A DNA stretch of 64,000 nucleotides from Papio anubis (lineage: Eukaryota > Chordata > Mammalia > Primates > Cercopithecidae): positions 168,253,139 to 168,317,138 of the forward strand of contig NC_044977.1 in NCBI RefSeq assembly GCF_008728515.1, in the 5' to 3' direction. Made by a program: the position numbers and the translations under genes. The notes beneath the pieces were generated by a model that saw nothing but the letters and a program-made list of their open reading frames with translations, had not been told where the DNA came from and did no database searches. Position 1 is the stretch's first letter; each line of letters begins with the position of its first letter. Shown here in pieces: positions 12,065-23,688 of this stretch.

Positions 12065-12283
12065 CATTGTCATTTTTCAGCATCCCGTTGCTGAGTTGTT
12101 TTAATCTCTTTTGATGTGATTTGCCATTGTAGTGGATTTGTGCTTGAGCGGCCGAATTCAGCTGAATGTTACATACATTGCACAAAGTAAAGTTGGTATG
12201 TTTCTTTTCTCTTTCTGGTTTTTCTTCAAAGTCATCAGGTATTAATTCAGCCTCACTCTCGCCATCGTGTACACAGGTGAAAT
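12065..12283 (-). CDS. ZNF385D: Internal coding exon, U1/matrin-type C2H2 zinc finger of the ZNF385 family (probably ZNF385D)
   Basis: On the minus strand this 219-bp exon is bounded by a C-rich acceptor ending CCCCCAG and a donor G|GTAAGC. It starts and ends in phase 1, so exactly 73 codons are added and skipping would keep frame. It encodes an acidic stretch (ESEAELIPDDFEE), a basic linker, then a finger with Cys35, Cys38, His51 and His57, counting the split Asp codon as residue 1. That is C-x2-C-x12-H-x5-H, the spacing of U1C/matrin fingers that bind double-stranded RNA or DNA. The core CNICNIQLNS-like block followed by AAQAQ is the hallmark of the first finger of ZNF385 proteins. My recollection of ZNF385B differs at several positions, and an isolated exon in tens of kilobases of intron suits the very large ZNF385D gene, so D is preferred. 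The open frame continues into the intron on both sides, but the splice sites set the limits. Family assignment is firm; the paralogue is inferred. No other exon was recognised in the window. Confidence 0.88.
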
Positions 12284-12310
12284 CTGGGGGTGCAAGGAAA
12301 GTTATGAACA
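12284..12310 (-). other. Splice acceptor and pyrimidine tract of the zinc-finger exon
   Basis: Read on the minus strand, a pyrimidine-rich run (ACTTTCCTTGCACCCCCAG) precedes the exon and ends with a consensus CAG. No AG intervenes between the tract and the splice site. This supports the exon start at 12283. Confidence 0.8.
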
Positions 12311-12559
12311 CGCAGATCAAGATTTTTATATTACTTCATATTTATTAAATTGGGTGGCAAATAAATATTGATCCACATACAAGAATTAAAAATTTCTATA
12401 TACTCTCATTCTAACAGATTGTTTTCATACTATGCTAAAGTAGACAATCTCTTTAATGGAATATAAATGGCAAATGTTTAACTTTTTAAAAAATCTGTTC
12501 CCAATACTATGCTATATATTTTTATTACTTCATTTAATTATCATAATAATGAAATAAGC

Positions 12560-12685
12560 ACTATAGTTTTCCCTTTTTTATAGCTGAGGAGACTAAGTTT
12601 TAGAATGATTAAACGACTTGTCTAAGGTCACACAGCTAACAAGTGGTATAGCTGTCATAAGCATTCAGTTTATCTCTAAATTCAA
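12560..12685 (-). repeat. MIR SINE fragment
   Basis: TTTTATAGCTGAGGAGACTAAG, TGTCTAAGGTCACACAGCTAAC and AAGTGGTATAGCTG are the reverse complement of the MIR core. It lies in the intron 5' of the exon on the gene's sense strand, so it is in the same orientation as the gene. Confidence 0.85.
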
Positions 12686-13050
12686 TGTTTTTAATCATCA
12701 TGTTCTCTAGTATGTATTAATGAATTAGACAGTTTTGTTTTAATTCAACTAAATAAAATTCTTATATGCCTTACTAGTTAAGTAAAGTGACTTACATCTG
12801 GATGGACACATTCTACACATACAAAGATGCTAAAACTGTTTCAATACCCCCAAATTTATATTTTATACCTGACATACAAGAGAGGCTTTGAATACCCAAG
12901 ATAGCCTCATAATCAGGATGCAAAAAAAATGTGACTGACTTATGGCTTACATTGGAAATCATTACTTTTGGATAAATGTATGCTTTGTATACTAAAACCA
13001 AAGAGAAAAGGTCAAATCATAATTTCAGTATCTCTGGCCTTAAAATGACA

Positions 13051-13203
13051 TTTTTTAATTTATTTGAGACAGGGTTTCACTCTGTCACTTAAGTTGGAAT
13101 GCAGTGGCATGATCTTGGCTCGGCACAGCCTTGACCTCCTGGGCTCAAGCAGTCCTCCCACTTCAGCCTCCTAAGTAGCTGGAACTACAGGTGTGTGCCA
13201 CCG
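13051..13203 (-). mobile_element. Truncated old Alu, AluJ-like single arm
   Basis: TTGAGACAGGGTTTCACTCTG, GCAGTGGCATGATCTTGGCT, CCTTGACCTCCTGGGCTCAAG and GGAACTACAGGTGTGTGCCACC match the inverted right arm of an old Alu, then the match stops abruptly. It is followed by a 9-bp hairpin stem. Confidence 0.88.
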
Positions 13204-13230
13204 ATTATTGTCCAGTCAGATGACAATAAT
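13204..13230. repeat. Perfect 9-bp inverted repeat with 9-nt loop
   Basis: ATTATTGTC (13204-13212) and GACAATAAT (13222-13230) are exact reverse complements. The hairpin sits exactly at the broken end of the Alu fragment. No function is implied. Confidence 0.8.
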
Positions 13231-14161
13231 TAGAGTAAGTATTGTAATCTATATTTAACATCCACTCACAAGTAATTTAAAATAATAATACCTCATTTCT
13301 AAGTTTTCTCTACTTCCACTACCCAGGCCTCTCTAGCACACTATGGTCCAGATAGGAGTTCTCCATTCCAATTCTCCCAATTCCTTAAGGAGTTATTTTA
13401 AAGTCTTTGAAAAATATTAGCAGAGAAAAACAGTCATGATTTTAATGTGCATTTATTAACTGACTGCTACGTGGCAGCATCCTCCTATGTTCTGGAGTTA
13501 AACTGACAAGCATCACAGAAGTGGTCCTTGCAATTAGACAAACTTGATGCAAAAGCCATGGACTTTGGTATGAGGCAAATGAGATAACAAATGTTGAAAT
13601 GTTTTTAACAATATGGAAGCATTATCAGTTCACCAATAAAATTTTAAGGAAAATCAAACTAGTGAACTCACGCAAAAATGACTAATACTTGAATCTATTT
13701 ACGGGTATTGAAGTCACTATCCAAATTCCAAAATGAGTAAAAGATTGGTCAGTGCATAATGCATGCTTTCTTTGTGAACTAATTCATTTAAAATATGTTA
13801 ACTTCCTTTTAAAAAGGAAACTCTATCTTTCTTACTCAGATAACCTCGTTAAAATAATTTAAATATGCAATTTAAATGGTCATTTTAAAAGAAAAGCTAT
13901 CAGCTTTGTAAAATGATTATATAATTTTAATGAAAGGAAAACATGTAAGCGTATCAGCTTATTTTATATAAATAAAAACAGTAAGTATCTCTCCAGGTTA
14001 TAATCAGAACATTTCAAAACTTCTTTTGTGTAGAGTTGATTTATGCTTAAATCTTTTATCTCAAATACTGTTAAGTAGTAAAATGATAGTAAATGATGGT
14101 ATGCTAAAATCACTGCAATATGCATAGCCATTAAAAGCAGATCAGGAAAGTTTTATAATAC
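13231..14161. other. Unique AT-rich intron, weak L2-like trace
   Basis: 13440-13590 (GCATTTATTAACTGACTGC, ACGTGGCAGCATCCTCCTATG) vaguely resembles the 'tattgagcacctactatgtgcc' part of L2/MIR. Otherwise nothing could be recognised. Confidence 0.35.
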
Positions 14162-14172
14162 GGGAAAATATT

Positions 14173-14434
14173 GGCCGGGCGCGGTGGCTCACGCTTGTAA
14201 TCCCAGCACTTGGGGAGGCCGAGGCGGGCGGATCACGAGGTCAGGAGATCGAGACCATCCTGGCTAACACGGTGAAACCCCATCTCTACTAAAAATACAG
14301 AAAATTAGCCGGGAGCGGTGGCGGGCGCCTGTAGTCCCAGCTACTCAGGAGGCTGAGGCAGGAGAATGGCGTGATCGTGCCACTGCACTCCAGCCTGGGC
14401 TACAGAGCGAGACTCTGTCTCAAAAAAAAAAAAA
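14173..14434 (+). mobile_element. Young AluY-type element with internal deletion
   Basis: It starts GGCCGGGCGCGGTGGCTCACGC and ends in an A tail. A perfect 11-bp target duplication GGGAAAATATT flanks it (14162-14172 and 14435-14445). In the right arm GGAGAATGGCGTGA runs straight into TCGTGCCACTGCACTCC, so about 30 bases of the AluY consensus are missing. CACGCTTGTAATCCC fits the Old World monkey AluY lineage. Confidence 0.97.
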
Positions 14435-14445
14435 GGGAAAATATT

Positions 14446-15829
14446 TTATATATAAGTAAAAAACAAACGTAAGATGCAAATTTACATATAGTATGTTTAC
14501 AACCATATGAAGCAAAAACTGGACTTAGAAAAAGTATTAGAATTAATTCGTTCTGAGTGGCAAGATTAGAGTTGGCTTGTTTTCCTTTACCATTTCTGTA
14601 TTTTAAAAATTTGACATGATGACCATTTATTATGAAAAAATAAATCAATATATTTCAAAGAAGCCAAAGAGCTTATTTCCTCTAGCGTGAACAGCTTAGG
14701 TTTGCCAGAACGAGGCAATGCTACAGAGATAGTCACAGTGGGTGAGCCCTTGTAACACATCATTTTTGCTAAACATATGCATATATTTGGAAGAAAATAT
14801 TTTCTTATTTGATTCACATTTCCATCTTGACCCACAAAATAAGAACATGTGCTAACAATTTAGCAGGGGAAAATACCGGAGAATTTTCTTTCAAGCCTCT
14901 GAGATTTATTTGCTTTACACATGAGGAATTCCCTGCTCAGCTGAGAAAGACTATATTACCAGACAATGTCAACAATTTTGTAGTAAGGTGCAAAAATGAC
15001 AACTTTCAAAGGAAATAGAAACTATGTGGTATGGACACTAAGGGAAAAAGAGAACCTCAAATAAATTATTGTGGCTGGCGCAGGACATCATAAAACATTT
15101 ACAGATTTTGCAGGAAAACTGCAGTGGCTCAACTGGCACTCTGTGAAGTAGGAGGCAATGTTCATATGTGATTTTCCTTCCCAATACGGTAAAAACGTCA
15201 TGTTTAAATTGTTAAATGGAAATTTGACACATTTGAGTTTCACTGAGAAAAAGTTCAGCAGCCATCCGTAAACTTTAGGTGACTCTCTTGAAACCCAAAA
15301 TAATTGATCAATTTGTCCACTTTTTTCCCTCCTAACCTTCCTCCCTCAGAACCAAAAGACACTGGAAAGATGTTTGGCTTAATACAGTAATGTAGGTATA
15401 GACAGCACTCTTTAACAGGTTCAAGAACTGGAATTATCCCGGGAGAAATTATCAAAGGAATGAGGTGTTTGTTTGTGTGAGTGTGTTTTAATTATCTAGA
15501 TGTGGAGACTGATTTACTCTTGCAGACTCACAGAAGTAATTAAAATGTGGCACACATAAGATGACTCATTTTTGGTAAGCTATATTAAACAACGTATGTG
15601 AGAGAAGTTGAGGAAAAATAAAAGTAGAAACAATATTTTTCTGGGATGCAATGTGGTTCTTGCCGTTGATTTATTTAGTGCATTGTTTTGACACAAGCTG
15701 AAATGTCACCACCTTTGCCAAAGGACCAGCTGTTGGTATCAAGACTGCCCTGAGAAGAGCTCATATTCTCTAACCCACGCCACCCCTGGCGTTAACAGGC
15801 TATATCCCTGCTGGACCCTAAAATTCGTG
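14446..15829. other. Unique intronic sequence, nothing recognised
   Basis: No repeat or exon could be supported. Open frames at 14587-14835 (minus) and 14809-15018 (plus) lack splice context or recognisable motifs. Confidence 0.4.
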
Positions 15830-16685
15830 TAACCTAATTAAGAATCAAAAGTTGTAGACACAGAGACCAATGGAAAAAACTCCCAAGAACCAAAGCTGGA
15901 GCAACTTGAGCAATAATCTGAGTAACATATTATTGGATTAAAACCTAAAGTATAAAATAAATTTCAATGAGTACATACTGATGTAAATATAAATGGAGGA
16001 GATAGATACCGAACTCTCATTTAAAAGTATTCGAAATAACTTAAATAGACATCCTCCATTCAAAGCCGGATAGGGCACAACACTCTTCAAGTATAGGTTA
16101 TGCTTAGTGACTTGCATCTAAATAGTGTGGTACAGAAAGAGGAGAAAAGTAGCTTTATAGTGAAGAAACCTGATAATTAATACTTCAGCCACATCACGTT
16201 TCATCTCCACAGGGATAGGTCACACTGATAGCAAGAATCCTTAATATGATGTGCTAATAATAGTATTTCGCCTCTGTGATCTTCCTCACAGAAATAATAG
16301 ACAAACACAAACTAAGGAACTGTATACAAAATACCTGACCAATATTCAAAACTGTCAAGGTCATCAAAACTAGGGGAAGTCTGTGAAATTGTTACAGCCC
16401 AGTGGAGCCTAAAGAAATACTAAAACTAAATGAAATGTGGTATCCTGGATGGGGCCTTGAAACAAAACATGAACATCAGAGGAAAAATTAATGAAATCCA
16501 AATAAAACATAGAGTATCATTAATGATAATGTATTATTAGTTCATTAGTTGTAACAAATACACCATACTTACAAAATATATCAACAATAGAGGAAATTGG
16601 ATGGGAAGTCTGTGGGAACTCGACCAATTTGGCAATTTTTCTGCAACTCTAAGACAATTATACAGAAAAGTTTTATTTAATATCT
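15830..16685 (+). mobile_element. Old L1M 3'-end sequence
   Basis: AAAACTGTCAAGGTCATCAAAAC, GTGGTATCCTGGATGGGGCC, TCATTAGTTGTAACAAATACACC and CAATTTTTCTGCAACTCTAAG follow the order of an old L1M 3' region. It is substitution-rich, with no intact frame. The precise subfamily and the 5' limit are uncertain. Confidence 0.6.
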
Positions 16686-17213
16686 TTTTAAATTTGGAAA
16701 ATAGAGCAGAGACCATTTTCTCTCCTTGACAATAAAACAGGAACCTCTTGAGAACTTGTGTGCTCTGGGAAAGAACTGAGAAAGAAACTTTTGTTCTCTT
16801 TATTCCTTGCTCATTCATCCTGCGCTAGAAATAAACTATGTGATTTGAAGAATGAGGGAAACATTCACTGCTTCACGTGCGGTCCACCATCGGATGGATC
16901 TTTATCTCAAATTTGCCTGAAATGACTTTTCCTATCTTCTTGCTTGCCATATACACACTTACAATGGAAAGGCTCCCCAGCCCTGTAGAAAGCTCAGAAT
17001 TCTCCTGAGGTAGTTAATAGGTAGTTAAATTCAATTCAGAAAAAAAGCGCTGAGGGTTGAAAATCCAATATGGAACACAGTTCTAAGTCATTTTATCTAA
17101 TTCAAATTTTCCTTCTGAATAACTGAGCTACCAACCCACTAATAAAAAATCTAATACACCTCAACTGATTTCTTCTATTTATTATCAGTTTCAATTAAGA
17201 TTATAAGCCATTT

Positions 17214-17232
17214 ACACACACACACACACACA
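17214..17232. repeat. Short (AC)n microsatellite
   Basis: About nine AC units. Confidence 0.9.
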
Positions 17233-17399
17233 GAGGTATCCAGTCAACCACCACATAATTAACAATTTATAAACTTCATATTCGCTTTACTGTTTCAATC
17301 CTATCGCAACTCCCACAATCATTAATATAAAATTAAAGTATGTAAAATAGTGTATATTAGTTGACAACCAAACCCTATTTTATTTTATTATTTATTTAT

Positions 17400-17692
17400 T
17401 TATTTATTTTTTGAGACGGAGTCTCGCTCTGTCACCCAGGCTTGAGTGCAGTGACGCGATCTCGGCTCACTGCAAACTCAGCCTCCCGGGTTCACGCCAT
17501 TCTCCCGCCTCAGCCTCCCGAGTAGCTGGGACTACAGGCGCCGCCACCACGCCCAGCTACTTTTTTGTATTTTTAGTAGAGACGGAGTTTCACCATGTTA
17601 GCCAGGATGGTCTCGATCTCCTGACCTCGTGATCCACCCGCCTCGGCCTCCCAAAGTGCTGGGATTACAGGCTTGAGCCACTGCGCCCGGCC
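17400..17692 (-). mobile_element. AluY of Old World monkey type, reverse orientation
   Basis: A (TTTA)n-rich tail leads into TTGAGACGGAGTCTCGCTCTG and runs full length to GGCTTGAGCCACTGCGCCCGGCC. The GGCTTGAGCCA variant and GTTAGCCAGGATGGTCTCG fit cercopithecid AluY subfamilies. No perfect target duplication was found; CCCTATTTTA before and CCAATTTTAA after are imperfect candidates. Confidence 0.95.
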
Positions 17693-20600
17693 CCAATTTT
17701 AATGAGTAGAAATTTTTTCCTGCAAATAACGTCAGTGTTTTATCTTATTGTTAACAAGCCAGGTTATATCGTTTTGTCCGTGATCGGCTTTACTCGTTGT
17801 TCTTGCATCTGCTGTCTTGTCAAAGCGGCAAGCCTCTAAAATCTCCAAGAATCTCAAGTTTCTAAGATAATCTGAATTGACAATGAAACGTCAGTAGATG
17901 ACAGCCACTAACAGACAGTTTAGTGCACAATAAACCACATTGTAAGTAGTTTTACAAATGACTTACAAAATCATAGGACTGTAAATGGTATAAATAAACC
18001 AAAATATTCTTGTTTTACAATGACTTCTCCCACCATATAATTTTTTTAAAAATTGGCAGATAGGAATTTACATATCTAGAAGACATTTAGCACAGACAAC
18101 CTCATATAAATAGTGGCAGAGACCAATGCTAAACACTAAAATCCCTTTAGAAATCTTGATGTGATAGTATCTCTAGAAATTATTTTTGGTTCGACTGAAA
18201 ACAAAATAAAAATCTAATCTAGAGATACTTCATGGCGATAACTTTGAAATACGAATAGGGTAGATGACAGCTGGCTAGTTCATTAAAAAGTCAAAATTAC
18301 AAGTTTATTTGGTAAGCAGCTTTATATTCTTAGCTTTTAATAATATTTATACAAAGCACAACAGGTGACAGATTTTGGCCATTTCTTTAAAAATAATTTC
18401 ATTGAAAAAAATAAAATTTAATGTCTAAATATTCCCCACATTTTACAAACGTTGCTCAAAATAACTTATTCTTCTGAAAAGAGGAATCCACCAATTTCGA
18501 ATTCCTTATAGAGTCTCTTATAAAGCGTTCTTAAAATTGCTTTATTATGGAAAAAAAAATGTACTGTATGGGAAGACATCAATCTAGTCCATTTCACAGA
18601 AGGGGAGTTGTAATTTGTGTGATATATACAAATCCTAATGGAGTTTATAATTTTTATACAATTTTCTTGACCAGCTCATAAAATGAAGGTAAACATATAA
18701 CAAAGATTTATTATTTGTAAGAATATAATGATACAACTGCTACTGCAATATGTTATTTTGCAGAAAGCATTTAAAATCACCTTTAAAAATGGTAAAAGGT
18801 TGTGGAAATCATGAATAAGCATATATAGAGTAAAATGGGAAAAATACTGTACTAATGTCATGGGATTAGATACTGCTTACCTGGAATAAAATTTCCAGAG
18901 ACAATATCATAAGTCGATTTTAAAAGCACTAAAATTAATTTGAAATAACTTAGAAAAAATGAAAAAAAAAAGCTATTAGGTGATTCAAAAGGTGGCTGTA
19001 GCCACACATTGCTGCCAAAGTTGCCTGCGCAGGATTTAAGTTAAATTGCTTCATAAAATTAAGAATAGTAATGAACCTTTATAAGCAAATATTTTTAAAT
19101 CTCATTTTTATTCATAAAATTTATGAAAGAAATTTGGCCTTTTCTGGATGAAAAAAATAAGTAGTCACTTTTATTCAGCATTTCCTTGTATTAGGATTTA
19201 GAGAGTATTGCTTACATCTGTATATACATATATATGCATATACATATTGTATGTATCTGTATAAATTGTACATATGTATATATGTATATAGATTTTATGT
19301 AGCATATTTGGAATACATATATATTAATCAAATAAACTACTTCAATAGTGAATCTTCCTCTATTTTCAAGACTAATGTAGAAAAGTGTATTTTACTGTTA
19401 TGGTAAAATATTAAATATATATTATCTGTAATATATAAAATCATATTTATAGCATTAAGCATTTGAGAAAGTTATAGTGAGTTACAATATCTTCTACATT
19501 TCACTATTAAACCTGTAAATAGTTCACAGTTAGTGCTATAGAGTACCATTATAAAAATAATTTCGCTTTGATCTAATTCCCCACTAGAGTGCAGTGTGAA
19601 TTAAAAATTAAAACTACAGCATCTGGAAATTCCCCAGACATAAAAATAGCATTACTGTAATTCTGTAAATATCTAACATACATATATTGTAACACAACAT
19701 TCAGCTTCAGTGGTGTGTGTTTGCATATAGCACAGCTAACGAACTCACCAATATTTAGCCACACAACTCAGATATTAAAGATAAACTGGGGGGAAGTCAC
19801 AGAACAGCAGATAATCTCAATTGTTTGTCTTTATTAAAAAGCATTAATTGTTTTACATAGTCTCCTAACTTAAATATCACTTAGGAACTTTAAAAATGAG
19901 AATATTTTAATTAGGAACATCTTACTTTTATGATAGGAAATTACATTATAGAAGACTACATAAGGCAAATCAAGGTTAATGGATTGTATTTCAAGTACAG
20001 TTTTTATCACATCCCAGCATCACACTAAATTTGATGGTCTCAATACAATTATGGCTTTTACAAGGTGATGGAAGTCTTAACTGAATGTTTGCAGATTCAC
20101 CTACAAAAATTAAGCCCACAGTGGCAGAATGAGATACAGAATGAAACTTTTAAATGCATTCCTTTCTCCCTTTTAAGCAGTAGACTTTTTAGAGTTGTAA
20201 GCTTCAAATCAGAATTTCTATTTTGAGTCCTCAGTTTCAAAAAGAAATTTTACCTTAATCTTCAAATGACTCACCATGAAAGCACTAAAATATTTTTGAG
20301 GCCAAATGGGAGCCCATAGTTTAACCTCAAAAATAAAAACAAAAATATTTTGTTAAAAAAGGTAAATTATTCAAGTAGAATCTACTACTATATAAATAAA
20401 TCAGATATGTCTTAAATTTCAATGTCACGAATGTATTCTTCGAAGTTTCAAAGTCCAACGGAAACTTACATTACTATTACTACATTTTTTTAGTCAATGG
20501 TATGCAAATCTTTTCCTGTATTCTGACCCATTGTTCCTATTTTAGGAATGTTTTCTTGAATCAGTCATGCCATCAGGGCCTCCTTGGCAAAACATGGTCC

Positions 20601-20930
20601 CCCTGGAGTTATGCCACACAGCGTGTCTGCCATCACACCAGGGATGCTGAGGCTGCACTGTGAGTCCTGCTCTTGAGTTCTCAGACCATGTTTTTTAAAG
20701 GTATTTTAAGCATCAACTCTATTTTCTTGAAAATGCACCAAATATCTTCGCGCTTTCAGCTAGTTCTACCCTACTTTGCATCTAAAACAGCTTACATAAA
20801 ACTTAAGAATGGTTTGCCTCAGAAAAATTTCTGAAGACCTGAATTAGAGAATGATTGTTTTTATGTATATCTGGTGAAAAGTTATGCCAAGAAAAAATAG
20901 GCACCCTAGAAGCTATTGAAAAGTCCTATG
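17693..20930. other. Long unique AT-rich intron segment
   Basis: More than 3 kb without an identifiable Alu, L1 or LTR. It includes a TA/TG-rich low-complexity patch (19215-19320). No exon candidate with splice signals was recognised. Confidence 0.5.
19215..19325. repeat. TA/TG-rich low-complexity tract
   Basis: Alternating TATATACATATATATGCA-like sequence with several short palindromes. Confidence 0.7.
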
Positions 20931-20937
20931 ACAAATA

Positions 20938-21060
20938 TGTTTTAAGCACCTGCCCTGTGTCTAGCACTAGTTTAGCCACTTGGGATATTTGCATATCACA
21001 TCACACAATATCCTAGTTCTCTGTGGAATTTGAGAAGACAGAGATAATGTAGGCTAGACT
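20938..21060. repeat. L2/MIR-like relic
   Basis: GTTTTAAGCACCTGCCCTGTG, CTAGCACTAGTTTAGCCACTTGGGATA resembles the common 'gagcacctactatgtgccaggcactg...tggggata' segment of mammalian L2/MIR-age repeats. It is too diverged to place exactly. Confidence 0.45.
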
Positions 21061-21157
21061 GACTATGACTTTTAACAGTCAGTAATGCTAAGAGGAGAAC
21101 TGTGATGAAGATTTTGGCTTGTAAATCTAGTAGCTATATGCTTTTATTCCGTTTTTT

Positions 21158-21160
<3 letters not shown>

Positions 21161-21192
<32 letters not shown>
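21161..21192 (-). repeat. Pure 31-base T run beside a GAGACAG remnant
   Basis: About 31 consecutive T, then AAGAGACAG. This looks like the tail and first bases of an inverted Alu whose body is absent, or an isolated A-tail relic. The run length is prone to sequencing error. Confidence 0.55.
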
Positions 21193-21195
<3 letters not shown>

Positions 21196-21554
21196 GACAG
21201 CTTTGCTTTTTCCCTCCCTCATTTATAATGCTTAAAGTCTCAGGTTTTTTTCCTTATCTCATTGATTCTGTCTTCTTACAATACATTTTAATACTTTGGT
21301 GATTTCAACTGCTGGCCATGCCTAGTCTTTTTGTAACATAGACTTTGTCATATTACCTGCATCCAATTTTTCCATAACCATTCTTATAAATGTCTTACTC
21401 TTAGATCAATGTTTCCATTTACAGTTTTCTCCCTTTCATCATTAAAGGAGAAGAGCAGGTACTAATGATGATTCAGGATATCTTCAGGCTATATGAGAAT
21501 ATTTTCTTATACCCAGATAAATTTCCCTGAAAAATTTGCGCATCCTAACTGTGG

Positions 21555-22115
21555 CAGATATATTCTAGGATGGCCCCTCTAATTTCCACCTTGAGTTAAT
21601 CAGACCTTTCCACAGTCTGCTCTCCTGGAGGGTAGAACCTGTAACTTGCTTCTACCAATAGAATATGGTAAAGGTGATGGGATGTACATCATGAGTGGGA
21701 TTATGTTACAAAAAGATAGTAATGCCCATCTTGTGAGAAGAGATTCTCCCTCACTAACTTTGAAGAAGCAAGCTGCCAAAGCTTTTTCATGTTGTCTTAT
21801 ATTTCACTTCTACAATCTGAAAAGAAAATGTGAGCTTATTATGAGTTTCCCTATGAAGAGGACTATGTGGCAAGGATCTTAGGGTAGTCTCTGGCCAACA
21901 ACCAGTGAAAAAAAATGAGACCATAATAAGCAGCTGAATACTGTAAACAAACATATGAGTGAGGAAGTGGTCCTTCCCCAGTCGAACTATAGACGAAAAC
22001 ACATCCCGGCCCATATCTTTATGGTAGCCTCGAAGAAGTCCTGGTTAGGTAATGTGTGGACCATTGCGCCTCAGAAATTGTGAGCTAATAAATGTGTGTT
22101 GTCTTAAGACATAAA
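21555..22115 (+). mobile_element. MLT1-type MaLR LTR
   Basis: AAGAAGCAAGCTGCCAAAGC, CTGGCCAACAACCAGTG, AGTGAGGAAGTGGTCCTTCCCCAGTCG and TGTGAGCTAATAAATGTGTGTTGTCTTAAG occur in the order of an MLT1 LTR. A polyadenylation AATAAA lies near 22087. It is old and diverged. No internal region is attached. Confidence 0.82.
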
Positions 22116-23215
22116 ATTTCTGTAATATTATTATGCATAAATACATAACTAGTATACCAGCTCTCTTGCAATCATTAATATTAAAATTAGAAAGTAACCC
22201 AAACTTCCAAGGAAAAATATTTGTCAAGAAAATGTCTTAAATTACCACCTAACCAAAACCATGTTTTTTTGTTAAATGAATTAAATATCCCAGTTGTATC
22301 CCTAATCCCAAACATACTTGAGTAAAAGTTAAAAGAAATAACTCCCATATGAAGAACTTGATCACCTGATGCACATCCATGACAGACATAACTAATCAAT
22401 TATGACAATCTTTCCTTCAGAGGCTGGATTTGGTTTCAAACACTCGGCACATTGCAGGGTCCACAAATTATTCAGGTTTACCATATAAGACAAAATTTAT
22501 TTGCTATCGTAGATACACTGACTAATGTATCACTATCGAATTCGACTTAGAGTAGAAACCCATTAAAAAGATAAAATTAGGTAATATTCATTTTTCACTA
22601 CAGTACCATTTAACCTATTTTTCTATTACCCAAATAAGCTTGAAAGATTGTTTAATAAGTTTGTAGAACTCAATCAATCTAGACTGTTAAAAGAATCCAA
22701 ATTGAAAATTACTTTGTTATAGCAGTTGTTATAAATAAAAATGTATTGCAGGTTAGTAAATTTAATATAAAAATAATTATGCATATACAATAGAGTTTTT
22801 TTCATATGTAGGAGACTTTAGTAAAGATTGTTGTATTTATATTTCTCAAATGCATTATATTTAGATTTAAGCTCCAAATAGAGAAATTATGGATATGGAT
22901 ATAAATATAGATCTAAGAAAAAATATGACAGATTGAGTATTAAATATGAAAAATAAAAAGGAAAAATGTACAAGGAACTTCCTCTCTTAATAATATTATA
23001 TGTAACCTTAACTATTCATGCTATAGTTTTAACTCATTATTTTTCTTTCATTAATAGAAATGGACAGAAGCTAAAAACTACCTTCAATTAATATTCCTTT
23101 ATTTGCCTTAAGACTTGTATTAAGATTCTTCCTTGCCTTCTTTTCAGGTCTAAGAAACCCAGTTTTTTACAATTTAAATTTATAAATTTATTGTCTAATA
23201 CTTAATCTGTCATAT
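22116..23215. other. Unique AT-rich intronic sequence, nothing recognised
   Basis: No repeat or coding exon could be supported. Confidence 0.45.
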
Positions 23216-23216
23216 G

Positions 23217-23263
23217 TCAAGAGTGAAACTACGTCTCAAACAAAACAAAACAAAACAAAAAAG
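23217..23263 (+). mobile_element. Orphan Alu 3' end with (CAAAA)n tail
   Basis: AAGAGTGAAACTACGTCTCAAA is the last few bases of an Alu right arm, followed by a CAAAA-repeat tail. The rest of the element is absent, so it is either a deletion remnant or a very short 5'-truncated insertion. Confidence 0.8.
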
Positions 23264-23386
23264 GACAAATGGACTACACTGCCATGAAGTTCCTTCACAT
23301 GCTAAGATGCTATAGATTTGTGGTTCCATAGATCTCCATTTTAAAAATTTGTAGTGGTGCCACCTGGCCATTTTTTAAAATCTTTT

Positions 23387-23688
23387 ATTTTATTTTATTT
23401 TATTTTTATTTATTTATTTATTTTGAGACGGAGTCTTGCTCTGTCGCCCAGGCCGCAGTGCAGTGGCGCAATCTCGGCTCACTGCAAGCCCCGCCTCCCG
23501 GGTTCACACCATTCTCCTGCCTCAACCTCCCGAGTAGCTGGGATTACAGGCGCCCGCCACTACGCCCGGCTAGTTTTTTTTGTATTTTTAGTAGAGACGG
23601 GGTTTCACCGTGTAAGCCAGGATGGTCTCGATCTCCTGACCTCGTGATCCGCCCGCCTCGGCCTCCCAAAGTGCTGGGATTACAGGCG
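23387..23688 (-). mobile_element. AluYRa-like young Alu, 5'-truncated, with perfect target duplication
   Basis: A TTTTA-rich tail, then TTGAGACGGAGTCTTGCTCTG through to GGGATTACAGGCG, where the copy stops about 20 bases short of the Alu 5' end. TAAAATCTTTT (11 bp) lies on both sides (23376-23386 and 23689-23699). The CGGCTAGTTTTTT variant (here with an extra T) is typical of Old World monkey AluYRa. The truncation plus duplication shows incomplete reverse transcription rather than later deletion. Confidence 0.96.

Noticed and set aside
12166..12348. 60-codon plus-strand frame overlapping the exon
   Set aside because: It is antisense to the well-supported ZNF385-type exon.
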